Below, piece after piece: positions 1-9,257 of a stretch of 64,000 nucleotides of DNA (position 1 is the first letter of the stretch; the number at the start of each line of letters is the position of its first letter). Origin of the DNA: CAIWTU01 sp963815135 (GTDB lineage Bacteria; Desulfobacterota; Desulfuromonadia; Geobacterales; Geobacteraceae); the NCBI GenBank assembly GCA_963815135.1, contig CAWFFO010000010.1:54950-118949 (forward strand). Direction: 5' to 3'. Both the position numbers and the translations under genes were made by a program. The notes beneath the pieces are model-generated. The model made no database searches. It worked only from the letters and a program-made list of their open reading frames with translations, and was not told the DNA's origin.

Positions 1-2
1 AA

Positions 3-629
3 TTAGGCTCCGACCTGATAGTCATGTGCACTCACGGCCGTGGGGGCCTGCGCGGCTTCATGTTCGGCAGAATCGCCCAGCAGGTGGCAGGGTTTGGCGC
101 AACGCCCGTACTGCTAGTTCCTCCTGTCGCGACCGATGCCGCTACCGGATTTTCATTCAAAAGAATGCTGGTTCCATTGGATGGTGACCCTGAACACGAA
201 GAGGGCCTGAATCTCGGGGCAAGCCTTTCCAGAATCTGCGGAGCCGATTTAAGCCTGATCATGGTAGTACACGAATTAAGTACCCTTACCGGTAAAGATG
301 CCGCCACGGCAAAGCTGCTGCCCGGCGCAACCCATGCATTACTGGAGATGGCCGAGCAGGATGCGGTTGAATATCTGCAAGGTCAGGTAAATGTATTAAG
401 GTCAGCAGGGATCAATGTTAAGGCTTATGTACGTCGCGGTGACCCCGTTACGGCAATCATCGAAACCGCGGAAAATTTGCAGATTGACCTCGTTGTTTTG
501 GCTACCCATGGGAAAAGCGGGATGGAAGCCTTCTGGTCGGGCAGCACCACCCCGAACGTGGAGAGACGCTCGGTTATTCCACTGTTGTTGGTGCCGGTGG
601 GGGAAAGAAAACCGCAAAAACAAGTCTAG
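3..629 (+). CDS. Tandem universal stress protein (UspA family), 5' end outside the window
   Basis: This is the C-terminal part of a two-domain universal stress protein, a cytoplasmic nucleotide-binding family linked to stress survival. The frame is open to the left edge, so the first domain is cut by the window. Its last strand and glycine loop are visible (MCTHGRGGLRGF, then a hydrophobic VLLVPP end). A complete second domain follows, starting at FKRMLVPLDG and ending in THGKSGMEAFWSGST and PLLLVPV, which keep the G-2x-G...G(S/T) pattern of ATP-binding Usp proteins. ATG at 24 is internal and not the true start. The next gene converges on the other strand. The family call is firm; the exact role is not. 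Confidence 0.9.
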   Translation, partial: LGSDLIVMCTHGRGGLRGFMFGRIAQQVAGFGATPVLLVPPVATDAATGFSFKRMLVPLDGDPEHEEGLNLGASLSRICGADLSLIMVVHELSTLTGKDAATAKLLPGATHALLEMAEQDAVEYLQGQVNVLRSAGINVKAYVRRGDPVTAIIETAENLQIDLVVLATHGKSGMEAFWSGSTTPNVERRSVIPLLLVPVGERKPQKQV

Positions 630-718
630 CCGGGTTTTACTGACATCCTTGTCAATCATTTCCACTTCGTTACAACGTGGCGCTTGCCGAATCTCTAACC
701 CGAGACTGGTGTTCACAT

Positions 719-2110
719 CTATTCTTGAGCATTTGGTTTTTGCATGGGACGAGGCAGGTCCGGGTTGGTGCATCTGTCGCCCAAAACGAGCATGCTGGTA
801 ACCCTTTCCAGAAGGGAACCGCCGACGACTTTCAATTCGCTTCCGGGTGTCAGGGTGCTGACGATAGATTTACCGATTACCTGTTTGTACTCACCTCCTG
901 TCCCGTTGCTGACGTTGACACCCCATACATCGTGAAACATGAGTGCTTTGCCGTTCAAATTTCCGACATAAAGCATTATGTGCCCTTCCAGGTAAACCAG
1001 AGTCAGAAAGGGAATGCCCTTTTCTTCAATCAGATGTTCCTTTTCGCTGCCGTCAAGTCCGGCCAGGGAAATGCTCCTGCCGGAATTGATCTGATTGCGC
1101 GAACCCCTCGGCAGCCATATGCCGAATGGGAGGTAGAAATCCCGGATCATCGAGGAACAGTCTCTGTCCTGAAACATCTCCCCCCACCCGTACGGCTTGT
1201 TGATCAGTTCGTTGCCAATCAGCGCTATGTATTCCCTTTTGAATTCCAGGGGGAATTTCATCGCCGACCTCTTTGGCACAGAAGCTTTCACCAGCTGCAC
1301 CTGGTGCTTTCCGGCATTTACGGCAATGGATATTTCATAGGTATTTTCGTCTTCGCCGTCAATCGGGCAAATAGTGCCAATTTTCACTTTCCTGGCGACA
1401 AATCCGCTCTTGTCACGGATCAGCGTAAAATCCCTGACGATAACGATCTGTACCTTTTTCATCCACATTTTAGCCAGTTTCCCGTCTATAAAGCCGACAT
1501 CACGCGACCGGACCCAGCCGTTTATGCCGGTGGCTTCGACGAAAACCCAAAAACCATCCCTGGAAACGTGCACGATCTTGACGGGCTCGTTCAGCTTGAG
1601 TGCGGTATTCTGTAAAGCGTCGAACGGAAAATCGTCCGCGGTTTCAAAGAAAGGCTTTGTGGTCGGGAGCACCCTTATGTCGGTGGCGGCAGTTGCAACG
1701 GCCAGTCTCCCCATTGAAGGAAGGTGCTCAAGGTCACAGTTTAACAGCAGTTCTTCAAGAACATTTTCCGACACCCTCCTCTTGTTTTCACCATACCACT
1801 TCCTTTGTACGTACTCTTTCATTGTCGCTACGGAGTCGGAGATATCGGAAATAGATTTACTGCTCGTCCAGGGTGCATAGTATTTGCGCTTGAATTCAGA
1901 CAGGAAAAAGGTCTGACAGGTTTTATCAAGAGAGTTTTCAGGGTAGGACGAAGTGTATGCTCCGATATCCTGGGGCAGATTCCGTACATCCGCAATCTCG
2001 TAATCGACCGGAATCCCCGAATTTGACGGTCCCTTTTCACACCCGGCGCAGACAAGAGCAGTTACGGCAAACAGGACAGCGAAAATTAATTTCACTCCGC
2101 ATCTGATCAT
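719..2110 (-). CDS. SH3-domain NlpC/P60-like cell-wall lipoprotein
   Basis: Predicted lipid-anchored envelope hydrolase of the NlpC/P60 (C40) cysteine peptidase group with upstream SH3-like domains, a layout typical of enzymes that cut peptidoglycan stem peptides. The N-terminus has a hydrophobic signal ending in the lipobox ALVCAGC. The middle holds two SH3b-like segments (around RDGFWVFVEATGINGWV and the next beta-rich stretch). The catalytic part carries the Cys in RDCSSMIRDFY, followed by LPRGSRNQ, the His in GHIMLYVG and a polar residue in FHDVWG. About 463 residues from ATG 2110; a TTG at 2146 would add 12 residues. It stands alone and converges on the universal stress gene. Family confidence is good; substrate is inferred. 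Confidence 0.8.
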   Translation of the reverse strand: MIRCGVKLIFAVLFAVTALVCAGCEKGPSNSGIPVDYEIADVRNLPQDIGAYTSSYPENSLDKTCQTFFLSEFKRKYYAPWTSSKSISDISDSVATMKEYVQRKWYGENKRRVSENVLEELLLNCDLEHLPSMGRLAVATAATDIRVLPTTKPFFETADDFPFDALQNTALKLNEPVKIVHVSRDGFWVFVEATGINGWVRSRDVGFIDGKLAKMWMKKVQIVIVRDFTLIRDKSGFVARKVKIGTICPIDGEDENTYEISIAVNAGKHQVQLVKASVPKRSAMKFPLEFKREYIALIGNELINKPYGWGEMFQDRDCSSMIRDFYLPFGIWLPRGSRNQINSGRSISLAGLDGSEKEHLIEEKGIPFLTLVYLEGHIMLYVGNLNGKALMFHDVWGVNVSNGTGGEYKQVIGKSIVSTLTPGSELKVVGGSLLERVTSMLVLGDRCTNPDLPRPMQKPNAQE

Positions 2111-2285
2111 AGGTTTAGCTTTCTTGAGAAATCGGATATGTATCAAGCTTCAATTATAACCCACATTGGCGTCAAAGCTGGCACACGAATCGATTCCAGA
2201 AGTTTCCTTCAACAATATGCCCGTACCGGCGGATTTCTTTTGCAATCCAGAAATGTCAGAATTTGCCGGTTTGTTTGCAATATAT

Positions 2286-2337
2286 AAAAGCACCCGGCTT
2301 GTCAGAATAACTGACGTAACGGGCACTTTTCTTTTTT
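2286..2337. terminator. Terminator-like hairpin with flanking A and T runs
   Basis: Imperfect inverted repeat AAAAG-CA-CCCG ... GTCA/TGAC ... CGGG-CA-CTTTT followed by a T tract. It could act on either strand because the arms begin with A4 and end with T4. No gene is seen immediately upstream on either strand, so it may be a leftover or serve an unrecognised transcript. Confidence 0.45.
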
Positions 2338-2340
2338 ATG

Positions 2341-3296
2341 AAACATAAATATTTCGTCTTTTAAACTTCCTTATTTCGCTAGGACGGATTGTCTTTACAA
2401 GTAAATATTATAACATATTAAGTAAAGATATTTTTTAAGTCGTTATAGAGCAGTATTTCAGAAATTATTTCAAAATTATTTTGTCCCCTGAATACAGAAA
2501 TGGGGGGATAAAGGAATCTGTTGTGGTTTAATTTCGCTCATCTGTTTCCCATGTCATTGCTTCCGCTATCTACCACTTCGATGGCAGTGAGCAGATTGGC
2601 GCCACGACCGGTTGCCTTCTATGAAACCGTTTTCTTCCTCGTAAACGCAACTTACATCTGTTTGATTCTCGAGCTTATTGACCGGACTCCGGTTGAAGCG
2701 AACTCCATCAGCCTTTTCTTTCTTACCCCCCCTTCCCTTCACCTGGATGTTTCCTTACCTTTTCCACCTTGGGAAATAAATCTAAACGCCATTTACTCCA
2801 TTACTTTTTGGAAAGACATTTAAATGGAACAGATATTCTTGCCCAATCCATGTAATTGATATTGCAGATCATATTCATATATATGATTCTAAATTGATGA
2901 CATTTGTTATAATACGGTCATGTAAAGCATCGCATACGACTTTCAACGCTAAGCGGGATTTATAAAGACAAGCAGACGATTCCATGGAATGCCCATGGTA
3001 TCCATCGACATCGTTGATGTGAGTTTTGCTTAAGGATCGGGCCCCACTTTCCCTCGGCCAGGTTGGTCATTCCCATCGAACCGTCCGGAGATGTCGTCCC
3101 CTAGCGCAGGATAAAATCTAAAATGAAAGTCTGAACGGCCCGACGACAGGGCTTCACAATTTAGAACTGGACGAAGCGCTGATCGTTCGGGCACGGCTCT
3201 GAAAAAGTGGAGTTAATGTAAAGAATCCCTCAAGGGTGGCAAGACCATTCTTGCGGCAGATGCATGAACTGCTGTCAGCAATGGTCCAGCCAGGAT
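2341..3296. other. Long AT-rich intergenic stretch without a convincing gene
   Basis: Nearly 1 kb between the NlpC/P60 gene and the alcohol dehydrogenase. It is very AT-rich around 2340-2480 and 2860-2960. The longest plus-strand reading (2521-2823) has no recognisable domain or ribosome site. On the minus strand a short reading of about 57 residues, roughly 2595-2755, has a protein-like composition but no recognised family, and may be a gene remnant. Nothing here can be assigned a function. Confidence 0.5.
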
Positions 3297-3307
3297 GGAG
3301 GCATTTT

Positions 3308-4330
3308 ATGAATACGAAAATGAAGGCGGCACAGATCGGCAAACCGGGCGGAGACTGGGAACTGGTGGAACGTGATATTCCTGAGCCCGGCCCCGGACAA
3401 GTTCGTGTAAAAGTCGAGGCCTGCGGCATTTGTCACAGCGATATGTTTGTCAAAGAGGGTTGGTGGCCCGGAATCAAATATCCTCGCATACCGGGCCATG
3501 AAATCGCGGGACGCATCGACGCGGTTGGCGGCGGTGTCATTGACTGGAAAATAGATCAGCGGGTTGGCGTGGGCTGGCATGGCGGACATTGTTTCGTGTG
3601 CGAACAATGCCGGCGCGGGGATTTCGGGATGTGCGTCAACCGCAAAGTCACAGGCATCGATTTCGACGGCGGGTATGCCGAATACTTGATCACAGGAAGA
3701 GAGGTGCTGGCAGCGATTCCTGAAGAATTGCCGCCAGAGGAAGCGGGACCATTCATGTGCGCGGGCGTCACAGTCTTTAGTGCACTGCGCAATTCAGGTG
3801 CGAGCGACGGCGATGTTGTGGCGGTGCACGGCATTGGCGGGCTGGGACATCTTGGAGTTCAGTACGCCCGGCAGATGGGGTTCGAGACGGTAGCGATCAG
3901 CCGGGGGAAAGACAAGGAGCTTTTGGCGAAGAAATTGGGTGCGCACCATTATATAGATTCCGACGTGGGCGATGCGGCGGCGGAATTGCAAAAGCTGGGC
4001 GGAGCGCGCGTGATTCTGGCGACGGCCCCGAATGCCAAGGCGATTTCCGCCCTTGTGGATGGATTGTCGGTAAATGGCAAACTGCTGGTGCCGGCAGCAC
4101 CGTCGGAACCGTTGACCGTAAGCGTGATGCCGTTGATCATCGGAAGGCGATCAGTGGCAGGCTGGTACTGGGGCACAGCCAGGGATTCGCAGGACACTTT
4201 GCAATTCAGTGTTTTGAAAGGTGTGCATCCGATGATCGAGAAATATCCGCTGAGCCGTGTGGCGGAAGCTTACGAACAGATGCGCAACGGCAAAGCGCGC
4301 TTCCGCGTCGTCCTGACTCCGAATGCATGA
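3308..4330 (+). CDS. Zinc-dependent alcohol dehydrogenase
   Basis: Medium-chain NAD(P)-dependent alcohol/aldehyde oxidoreductase of the AdhA-like group, 340 residues, cytoplasmic. Catalytic zinc ligands are Cys39 (CGICHSD), His64-Glu65 (GHE) and the Cys in FMCAGVT. The structural zinc site is CX2CX2CX7C at Cys95, 98, 101 and 109. The Rossmann loop GIGGLGHLG lies near residue 175. Start chosen at ATG 3308 because GGAGG sits 6 nt upstream; the frame is open to 3236 without a better site. It heads a same-strand set with a short-chain dehydrogenase 51 nt downstream and an alpha/beta hydrolase further on, suggesting alcohol, ketone or ester metabolism. The physiological substrate cannot be read from sequence. 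Confidence 0.92.
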   Translation: MNTKMKAAQIGKPGGDWELVERDIPEPGPGQVRVKVEACGICHSDMFVKEGWWPGIKYPRIPGHEIAGRIDAVGGGVIDWKIDQRVGVGWHGGHCFVCEQCRRGDFGMCVNRKVTGIDFDGGYAEYLITGREVLAAIPEELPPEEAGPFMCAGVTVFSALRNSGASDGDVVAVHGIGGLGHLGVQYARQMGFETVAISRGKDKELLAKKLGAHHYIDSDVGDAAAELQKLGGARVILATAPNAKAISALVDGLSVNGKLLVPAAPSEPLTVSVMPLIIGRRSVAGWYWGTARDSQDTLQFSVLKGVHPMIEKYPLSRVAEAYEQMRNGKARFRVVLTPNA

Positions 4331-4381
4331 CATTCCGTCGCGAGAGCCATCGGATGATCGGTTGATAAAAGGAGCCTGAAA

Positions 4382-5110
4382 ATGGCAAATACACAGAAAA
4401 CAGCAATCGTTACCGGCGCCTCGAAGGGGAGCGGCGCGGGAGTCGTGGAAGCGTTTTTGAGACGTGATTACAGCATAGTTGCGAATTCGCGAAACATTAG
4501 CAAGGCAAACCCGTTCCCGGAGTCTGCGAATCTTGCTCTGGTCGATGGAGACATCGGTGACCCGAACACGGCCGAAAAGATAACGGCTACAGCCGTATCC
4601 CGATTCGGCCGGATCGATGTGCTCGTCAACAATGCCGGCATATATTTCTCGAAGCATTTCACAGAATACACGATCGACGACCTTAGGTCTCTCGTTTCCG
4701 TCAACATCGAAGGCTTTCTTTTCATCACCCAGCTCGCGATCAGGCAGATGCTGGCTCAGAAGACCGGCGGCAGTATCGTCAATATCACGTCGACGATGGT
4801 GGATCACCCGATCGCCGGAATAAACTCTGCGGTCCCGATGATCACCAAAGGAGGCCTTGAGGCCGCGACAAGGAACCTGGCGATGGAATACGTTAAGAAT
4901 GGTATACGCGTGAACGCTGTCGCGCCGGGCGTTGTCGATACGCCCATGCATAAGGATGACCCGAAGGATTTTCTCAAGACGCTGCAACCGATGGGACAGA
5001 TTTCCGCTGTGAAGGACATTGTGGACGCGATTCTTTATCTGGCGGAAGCCGGTCAGGTGACCGGGGAGGTGCTGCACGTTGACGGCGGTGCACACGTAGG
5101 AAAATGGTAG
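4382..5110 (+). CDS. SDR-family oxidoreductase lacking the usual catalytic tyrosine
   Basis: Classical-length short-chain dehydrogenase/reductase, 242 residues. The N-terminal cofactor loop is TGASKGSG (usually TGxxxGxG with Ile before the last Gly), followed by DGDIGD, the NNAG motif, a strand with NITST, and the C-terminal VAPGVVDTPM and VDGGAHVG motifs. The conserved lysine is present in PMITKGGL, but the residue four positions before it, normally the catalytic Tyr of YxxxK, is Pro. From memory a subfamily of SDRs shares this VPMITKGG segment, so this may be family-wide rather than a mutation. AGGAGCCTGAAA precedes the ATG. Probably co-transcribed with the alcohol dehydrogenase. Confidence 0.9.
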   Translation: MANTQKTAIVTGASKGSGAGVVEAFLRRDYSIVANSRNISKANPFPESANLALVDGDIGDPNTAEKITATAVSRFGRIDVLVNNAGIYFSKHFTEYTIDDLRSLVSVNIEGFLFITQLAIRQMLAQKTGGSIVNITSTMVDHPIAGINSAVPMITKGGLEAATRNLAMEYVKNGIRVNAVAPGVVDTPMHKDDPKDFLKTLQPMGQISAVKDIVDAILYLAEAGQVTGEVLHVDGGAHVGKW

Positions 5111-5304
5111 CCCGCGAAGCCACTCGGCTGGCCGGACCTTCGGACACGATCTCGTCCTTCACGGGCTGCCCTTTATTCCAAGCCTGTGTTTGGAGGTGCA
5201 AAATTAACAAAATATCAGTGAACATCAACAGGAATGACTCCGCTGTGGTATTCTTCGACCCGCAAAAGAGTTATCAAGGTTCATAACCCCAAAGGAGGTC
5301 AGCC

Positions 5305-6201
5305 ATGAAAGCGCAGAGTGAAACGGCACCCAGAGTGGCCTATCGGACAGTAAAGATCGAAAACCTGGATATTTTCTACCGCGAGGCAGGACCAAAGGAC
5401 GCTCCCGCCCTGCTTCTGCTTCACGGTTTTCCAACCAGTTCGCATATGTTCCGCAACCTGATCCCGGCGCTGGCCGACGAGTTCCACCTGGTGGCTCCGG
5501 ACTACCCCGGCTACGGCAACAGCTCGATGCCGTCTGTGGATGAGTTCGATTATACTTTCGACAACCTTGCCGACGTGATCGAAAAATTCACGGAGAAGGT
5601 CGGGCTGAAGAAATGTACAATATACGTCATGGACTACGGCGCGCCTGTCGGCTACCGCATGGCCGTCAAACACCCCGACCGTGTGCAGGCTATTGTGGTG
5701 CAGAACGGCAACGCCTATGACGAGGGTATTGACAACGAATTCTGGAAACCGCTCAGGCAGTACTGGAAAGAAAAAACAGCTGAGCGCGAGAAGCCTTTGC
5801 GCGGGTTCCTCAGCCGGGAAGCTACCATCATGCAATATACCGAAGGCGTCAGGGAGAAAGAGGCAATCAGTCCGGACAACTGGAACATCGATCAGCCGCT
5901 CCTCGATCGGTCTGGTAACGCCGAGATCCAACTCGCCCTTTTCTATAGCTACGGCAGCAACCCGCCGCTCTACCCGGAATGGCAGGCCTATTTCCGCAAG
6001 TACCAGCCGCCGACCCTCATCGTGTGGGGAAAGAACGACCCGATCTTCCCCGCAGCGGGCGCCGAGCCGTACAAGAGAGACCTGAAGAACCTGGAGTTTC
6101 ACCTGCTCGACACCGGTCACTTCGCGCTTGAGGAGGACGGTGACAAGATCGTCGGCCTGATGCGGGACTTCCTCCGAAAGAACGTAAAAATATTGACATG
6201 A
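5305..6201 (+). CDS. Alpha/beta hydrolase, haloalkane-dehalogenase/epoxide-hydrolase-like
   Basis: A 298-residue alpha/beta-hydrolase. Motifs in order: HGFPTS oxyanion loop at residues 40-45, nucleophile elbow VMDYGAP with Asp110 in place of Ser, acid region GKNDPIF, and catalytic His272 in DTGHFALEEDG. An aspartate nucleophile is characteristic of haloalkane dehalogenases, fluoroacetate dehalogenases and epoxide hydrolases, not esterases, so such a reaction is inferred. A cap domain rich in Trp and Tyr lies between residues about 140 and 215. An ideal AAAGGAGGT site sits 7 nt before the ATG. It follows the ADH and SDR genes on the same strand after about 194 nt. Confidence 0.88.
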   Translation: MKAQSETAPRVAYRTVKIENLDIFYREAGPKDAPALLLLHGFPTSSHMFRNLIPALADEFHLVAPDYPGYGNSSMPSVDEFDYTFDNLADVIEKFTEKVGLKKCTIYVMDYGAPVGYRMAVKHPDRVQAIVVQNGNAYDEGIDNEFWKPLRQYWKEKTAEREKPLRGFLSREATIMQYTEGVREKEAISPDNWNIDQPLLDRSGNAEIQLALFYSYGSNPPLYPEWQAYFRKYQPPTLIVWGKNDPIFPAAGAEPYKRDLKNLEFHLLDTGHFALEEDGDKIVGLMRDFLRKNVKILT

Positions 6202-6269
6202 TGCGAGGAGTCGAACTAAGGAGAACTATATTCGCCAGGTTTCGGTTGGTCTTTGCTGCCTTACCAGAC

Positions 6270-6415
6270 TAACGGTTCGAGCGAAAAAGCAATAATCCCG
6301 CAAAAACTGGACCGCAGCACCTGTGGAAGAAGCATGACCTGACGCAGGATTTGATGCAGAATATCGCTGTTGTAGAAAAGTTGGCGGCTGACGCAGGAGA
6401 ATAATCCTGGAATCA
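6270..6415. other. Intergenic segment, possible short gene remnant
   Basis: Between the hydrolase and the next lipoprotein. A plus-strand reading of about 43 codons ending near 6405 (containing GPQHLWKKHDLTQDLMQN) looks protein-like but has no start signal and no family I recognise. It may be the tail of a decayed gene. The minus-strand reading across 6261-6563 passes through a non-coding repeat and is not credible. Confidence 0.3.
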
Positions 6416-6469
6416 GCAGTTGCAGGCTTACTGCGGACACCTCCAACTGCCGTTTTTGGGTTAATTCAT
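6416..6469 (-). repeat. Short copy of a palindromic interspersed element
   Basis: A hairpin-forming unit with 7-bp arms GCAGTTG/CAACTGC around 21 nt, continuing into CCGTTTTTGGGTTAATT. On the minus strand about 40 nt match the left end of the long element at 43986-44196 almost perfectly (AAAAACGGCAGTTGGAGG followed by TGTCCGCAGTAAGC). The short copy looks like the long one with its interior deleted. It is non-coding and MITE-like. Confidence 0.7.
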
Positions 6470-6776
6470 AAAAGCAGTCATTGTTCCTTGAAGACGCCGA
6501 AGATGGCCTGTCCAAGGCTCGATTCCATTTCGAAGCACATCGTACCCGCTTTTTCAGTTCCACTCGCAGGCAAGAATATTTGTTCTTGCCATCAGACCCG
6601 TCCTGGTTGAGGAGCCAATATCAACAAGAACTTTCCTGATGTGAAATTAATTTGGTTGAATTATACAGTGTTTCATTGTTGATATATACGTATCCCGTGG
6701 TAAACATTTAGAATCTTGGTGCGAATCGAATCGGCAAGCAACTAAACGGTAAACAATGTGAAAGGAGAATGTTTTT

Positions 6777-7262
6777 ATGAAAACTATGGCTTCCGCGCTA
6801 TTATTGATCTTCACTTTTGTCATTACCGGTTGTGCTACAAGTACGGTCAACACCAGTCAGTCGCCGGTTCAAACCGAGATCTGCAAGTCTGCCACTGATC
6901 AGGAAATCGCCTCGCTCTTCGACAGATGGAATCAGTCACTGCAAACAGGTGATCCACAGAAGGTCGTCGACAATTATGCTGAGCGATCAATTCTTTTGCC
7001 AACAGTCTCAAATAAGCCACGTATCACACCTGCCGAAAAAGAAGACTATTTCCATCATTTTCTTGAGAACGGACCATCAGGCGAAATAAATATGAGAATG
7101 ATCTTTATTGGCTGCAACTCTGCTGTAGACGCAGGTCTCTATACGTTTACTTTCAAAAAAACAGGCACCAATGTCAGAGCCCGCTACACCTTCACCTATC
7201 GGTGGGACGGCAAGCAGTGGCTCATTACCAGTCATCACTCGTCTGCCATGCCTGAGAATTAA
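6777..7262 (+). CDS. Small lipoprotein with an NTF2/SnoaL-like (SgcJ/EcaC-type) domain
   Basis: Predicted lipoprotein of 161 residues: signal MKTMASALLLIFTFVITGC with a TGC lipobox, then a domain with the cystatin/NTF2-like pattern of the SgcJ/EcaC and DUF4440 groups (LFDRWNQSLQTGDPQKVVD, RSILLPTVS, YTFTYRWDGKQWLI, HHSS). Members form cone-shaped barrels, often binding small ligands; enzymatic activity is rarely shown. AAGGAG sits 8 nt before the ATG. It stands alone between unrelated genes. Domain class is fairly sure; function unknown. Confidence 0.8.
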   Translation: MKTMASALLLIFTFVITGCATSTVNTSQSPVQTEICKSATDQEIASLFDRWNQSLQTGDPQKVVDNYAERSILLPTVSNKPRITPAEKEDYFHHFLENGPSGEINMRMIFIGCNSAVDAGLYTFTFKKTGTNVRARYTFTYRWDGKQWLITSHHSSAMPEN

Positions 7263-7462
7263 GTCCTGAAAAGCATAACCATTCGATGCAGTAGACAGCT
7301 TCCAAGGCCCCTGAGCTCAACTGCCATGACCTCAACTGTTATTGCGGGATTTCGTTTCTTCTTAGCGTGAATTGTTCCTAAAGCGTACCCGTTTGTATTT
7401 TTTGGCTGACTTTAACCGTCGTTTCTACATATTTGCTCTTAAGGCCTTTAGATTCGGTTTCT

Positions 7463-8673
7463 TCATACCTCGATTTTGAATTCTGCGCCGCCATCGACAT
7501 TTCGCACGGTTAAATGTCCACCCATATTGTTCTCGATTATGTTTTTTGACATGAACAGGCCGATTCCGGTTCCTTTTCCAAGATCTTTGGTTGTAAAGTA
7601 GGCATCAAATATTTTACCCAGGATTTCATCTTCGATACCACCGGCGTTATCGGTAATGGTCACCACAGTCCTGCCATTCTCTGATCCTGATTCCACCGTT
7701 ATCCGTGCATCGTGTATGCGCCGCTCCCTGAACTCATCCTTGGCGTTCATCAGTATATTGAGAAGGACCTGGCTAAACTCATTGGCATTACCGTTGATTT
7801 GCGCTTCGCCGCTGAAGTTGACCTTGACCGTAATGCCCATTTGAGTGAAACTGGCCTCGATTAGAGTGAGCGTTTTCGCAACCACCTGCTCGACCCTGAA
7901 CAGGCTCTTTTCCGTATCCAGGACGGTGAAATTCCGGAAAATATCGATTGTCTGCGACAGGTACTGAAGATTTTCCATAATGTCCGCGATCTTGGCATCG
8001 ATGAGATCTTGGCTGCAATCGCCAAGTTTGTGATACAAGCCGATTTCCTGGATTTGAAGACCCAGGATGTTCAAAGGCTGGCGCCAATGATGGGCAATGT
8101 TGTTGAGCATCTCTCCCATGGCCGCCATGCGGTTTTGCATGAGCATCATTTGTTCTTTTTGACGAAGTTCTTCCGCCATCCGGAGACTTCGAGCCGTTTC
8201 CTCCTCCAACAGTCGATAAGATTCCCGCAATTTCGCATTCTGCATTTCCAGTTCTGTCTGAATTTTCTTCAGTTCAAGGCGCTGACAGAACAGATCGCAG
8301 AAGACCCTTACCTTGCTCCTGAGGATGGCCGGTTCAATCGGTTTCATCAGGTAATCGACCGCTCCGGCCTCATACCCCTTGAAAATCTGGTAGTCTTCCT
8401 TCATCCCGGCAGTTACGAAAATTATCGGCAGCTCCCGCGATTCTGGGGTTTTTTCGCATTAGTTCAGCGGTCTCGAAACCGTTCATCTCGGGCATCTGGA
8501 CATCCAGGAGCACCAGGGCGAAATCGGTATGCAGGGTATGCCGCAGGGCTTCATTGCCGGACTGCGCCTTTACCAGGTCAAGCTCCATGTCGCTTGAGAA
8601 GCGCCTCCAGGGAGGTCAGGTTTTCGGGCCGGTCATCGACAATCAGAACCGGTATTTTACGGTAATCATACAT
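7463..8673 (-). pseudogene. Response regulator-histidine kinase, broken by two frameshifts
   Basis: Reads as one gene, REC followed by a linker coiled coil and a HisKA/HATPase kinase, if two 1-nt shifts are corrected. ATG 8673 starts the receiver (MYDYRKIPVLIVDDRPEN), which hits a stop after LLKRHGA. The second frame continues with ELDLVKAQSGNEAL, the phosphoacceptor in LLDVQMPEMNG and ELMRKNP. The third frame resumes at about 8450 (ELPIIFVTAGMKED) within an A6C4 run. The kinase is complete: H-box NIAHHWRQPL, N-box LLNILMNAKDEF, ITDNAGGI, and GKGTGIGLFMSKNI. It follows cheB by 2 nt. The role would be signal relay. Either sequence error or true decay explains the shifts. Confidence 0.8.
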
Positions 8674-8675
8674 AA

Positions 8676-9257
8676 TTACTCGCTTTTGATGAGATTGATG
8701 AAGAGCTGAGGCAGGGAAGCCAGGTTAATGATATAATCGGGCGTTACGGCCATGATGGCATTTTGCGGCATGGAACCGGCGGCGGCGTCATCCGGGTCCT
8801 GGACAACAGTCACCCCTCCCGTCTCCTTGATCCTTTTCAATCCGCGGCTGCCGTCGTTTCCTGCACCGGTCAGTACAACCCCGATCAACCCCTTTCCAAA
8901 AGCGTCGGCCGCTGTTTCGAACAGCACATCGACGGAAGGACGGGCATAGTTGACCGGCGGGTCAGTGGACAGGCCAAGCTTGCCGTCCGTCTCCACCAGC
9001 AGGTGATAGTTCGCCGGGGCCATGTAGACAGTGCCGCCTACCGGCAGTTCCTGGTCATCGGCCTCCTTGACGCGGATATTGCATATGCCATCCAGTAGAT
9101 TCGCCATTCCGCTCCCCGAATCAGGGCTGATATGGTGAACAATAAGTATCGGCAGAAGAAAATCCTTCGGCAGGGCTCCAAGCAGATCTTTGAGGGCTTC
9201 GATCCCGCCGGTGGAAATGCCGATTACTATCGCTTTAAACCCGGGCAATTCAGGCAT
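8676..9257 (-). CDS. cheB: CheB-type methylesterase domain protein
   Basis: Stand-alone CheB methylesterase domain (193 residues) without its usual receiver. CheB removes methyl groups from receptor glutamates. The catalytic Ser is in GISTGG, the His in HHISPDSG and the Asp in TGAGNDGSRG, all conserved. The start at ATG 9257 (MPELPGF) overlaps the natural end of the upstream cheR frame by about 30 nt, the translational coupling expected for this pair. The frame is open further upstream only because cheR is frameshifted into it. The lack of REC is typical of CheB proteins encoded beside hybrid kinases in non-motility signalling clusters. Confidence 0.85.
   Translation of the reverse strand: MPELPGFKAIVIGISTGGIEALKDLLGALPKDFLLPILIVHHISPDSGSGMANLLDGICNIRVKEADDQELPVGGTVYMAPANYHLLVETDGKLGLSTDPPVNYARPSVDVLFETAADAFGKGLIGVVLTGAGNDGSRGLKRIKETGGVTVVQDPDDAAAGSMPQNAIMAVTPDYIINLASLPQLFINLIKSE

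Noticed and set aside
677..1615. Plus-strand reading of 312 codons
   Set aside because: Antisense shadow of the NlpC/P60 lipoprotein, which has a lipobox and catalytic motifs; no ribosome site on this strand.
4151..5095. Minus-strand reading of 314 codons over the SDR gene
   Set aside because: Antisense shadow; Arg/His-rich composition and no domain, while the plus strand has full SDR motifs.
6261..6563. Minus-strand 100-codon reading
   Set aside because: Runs through the palindromic repeat that recurs at 43986; composition not protein-like.
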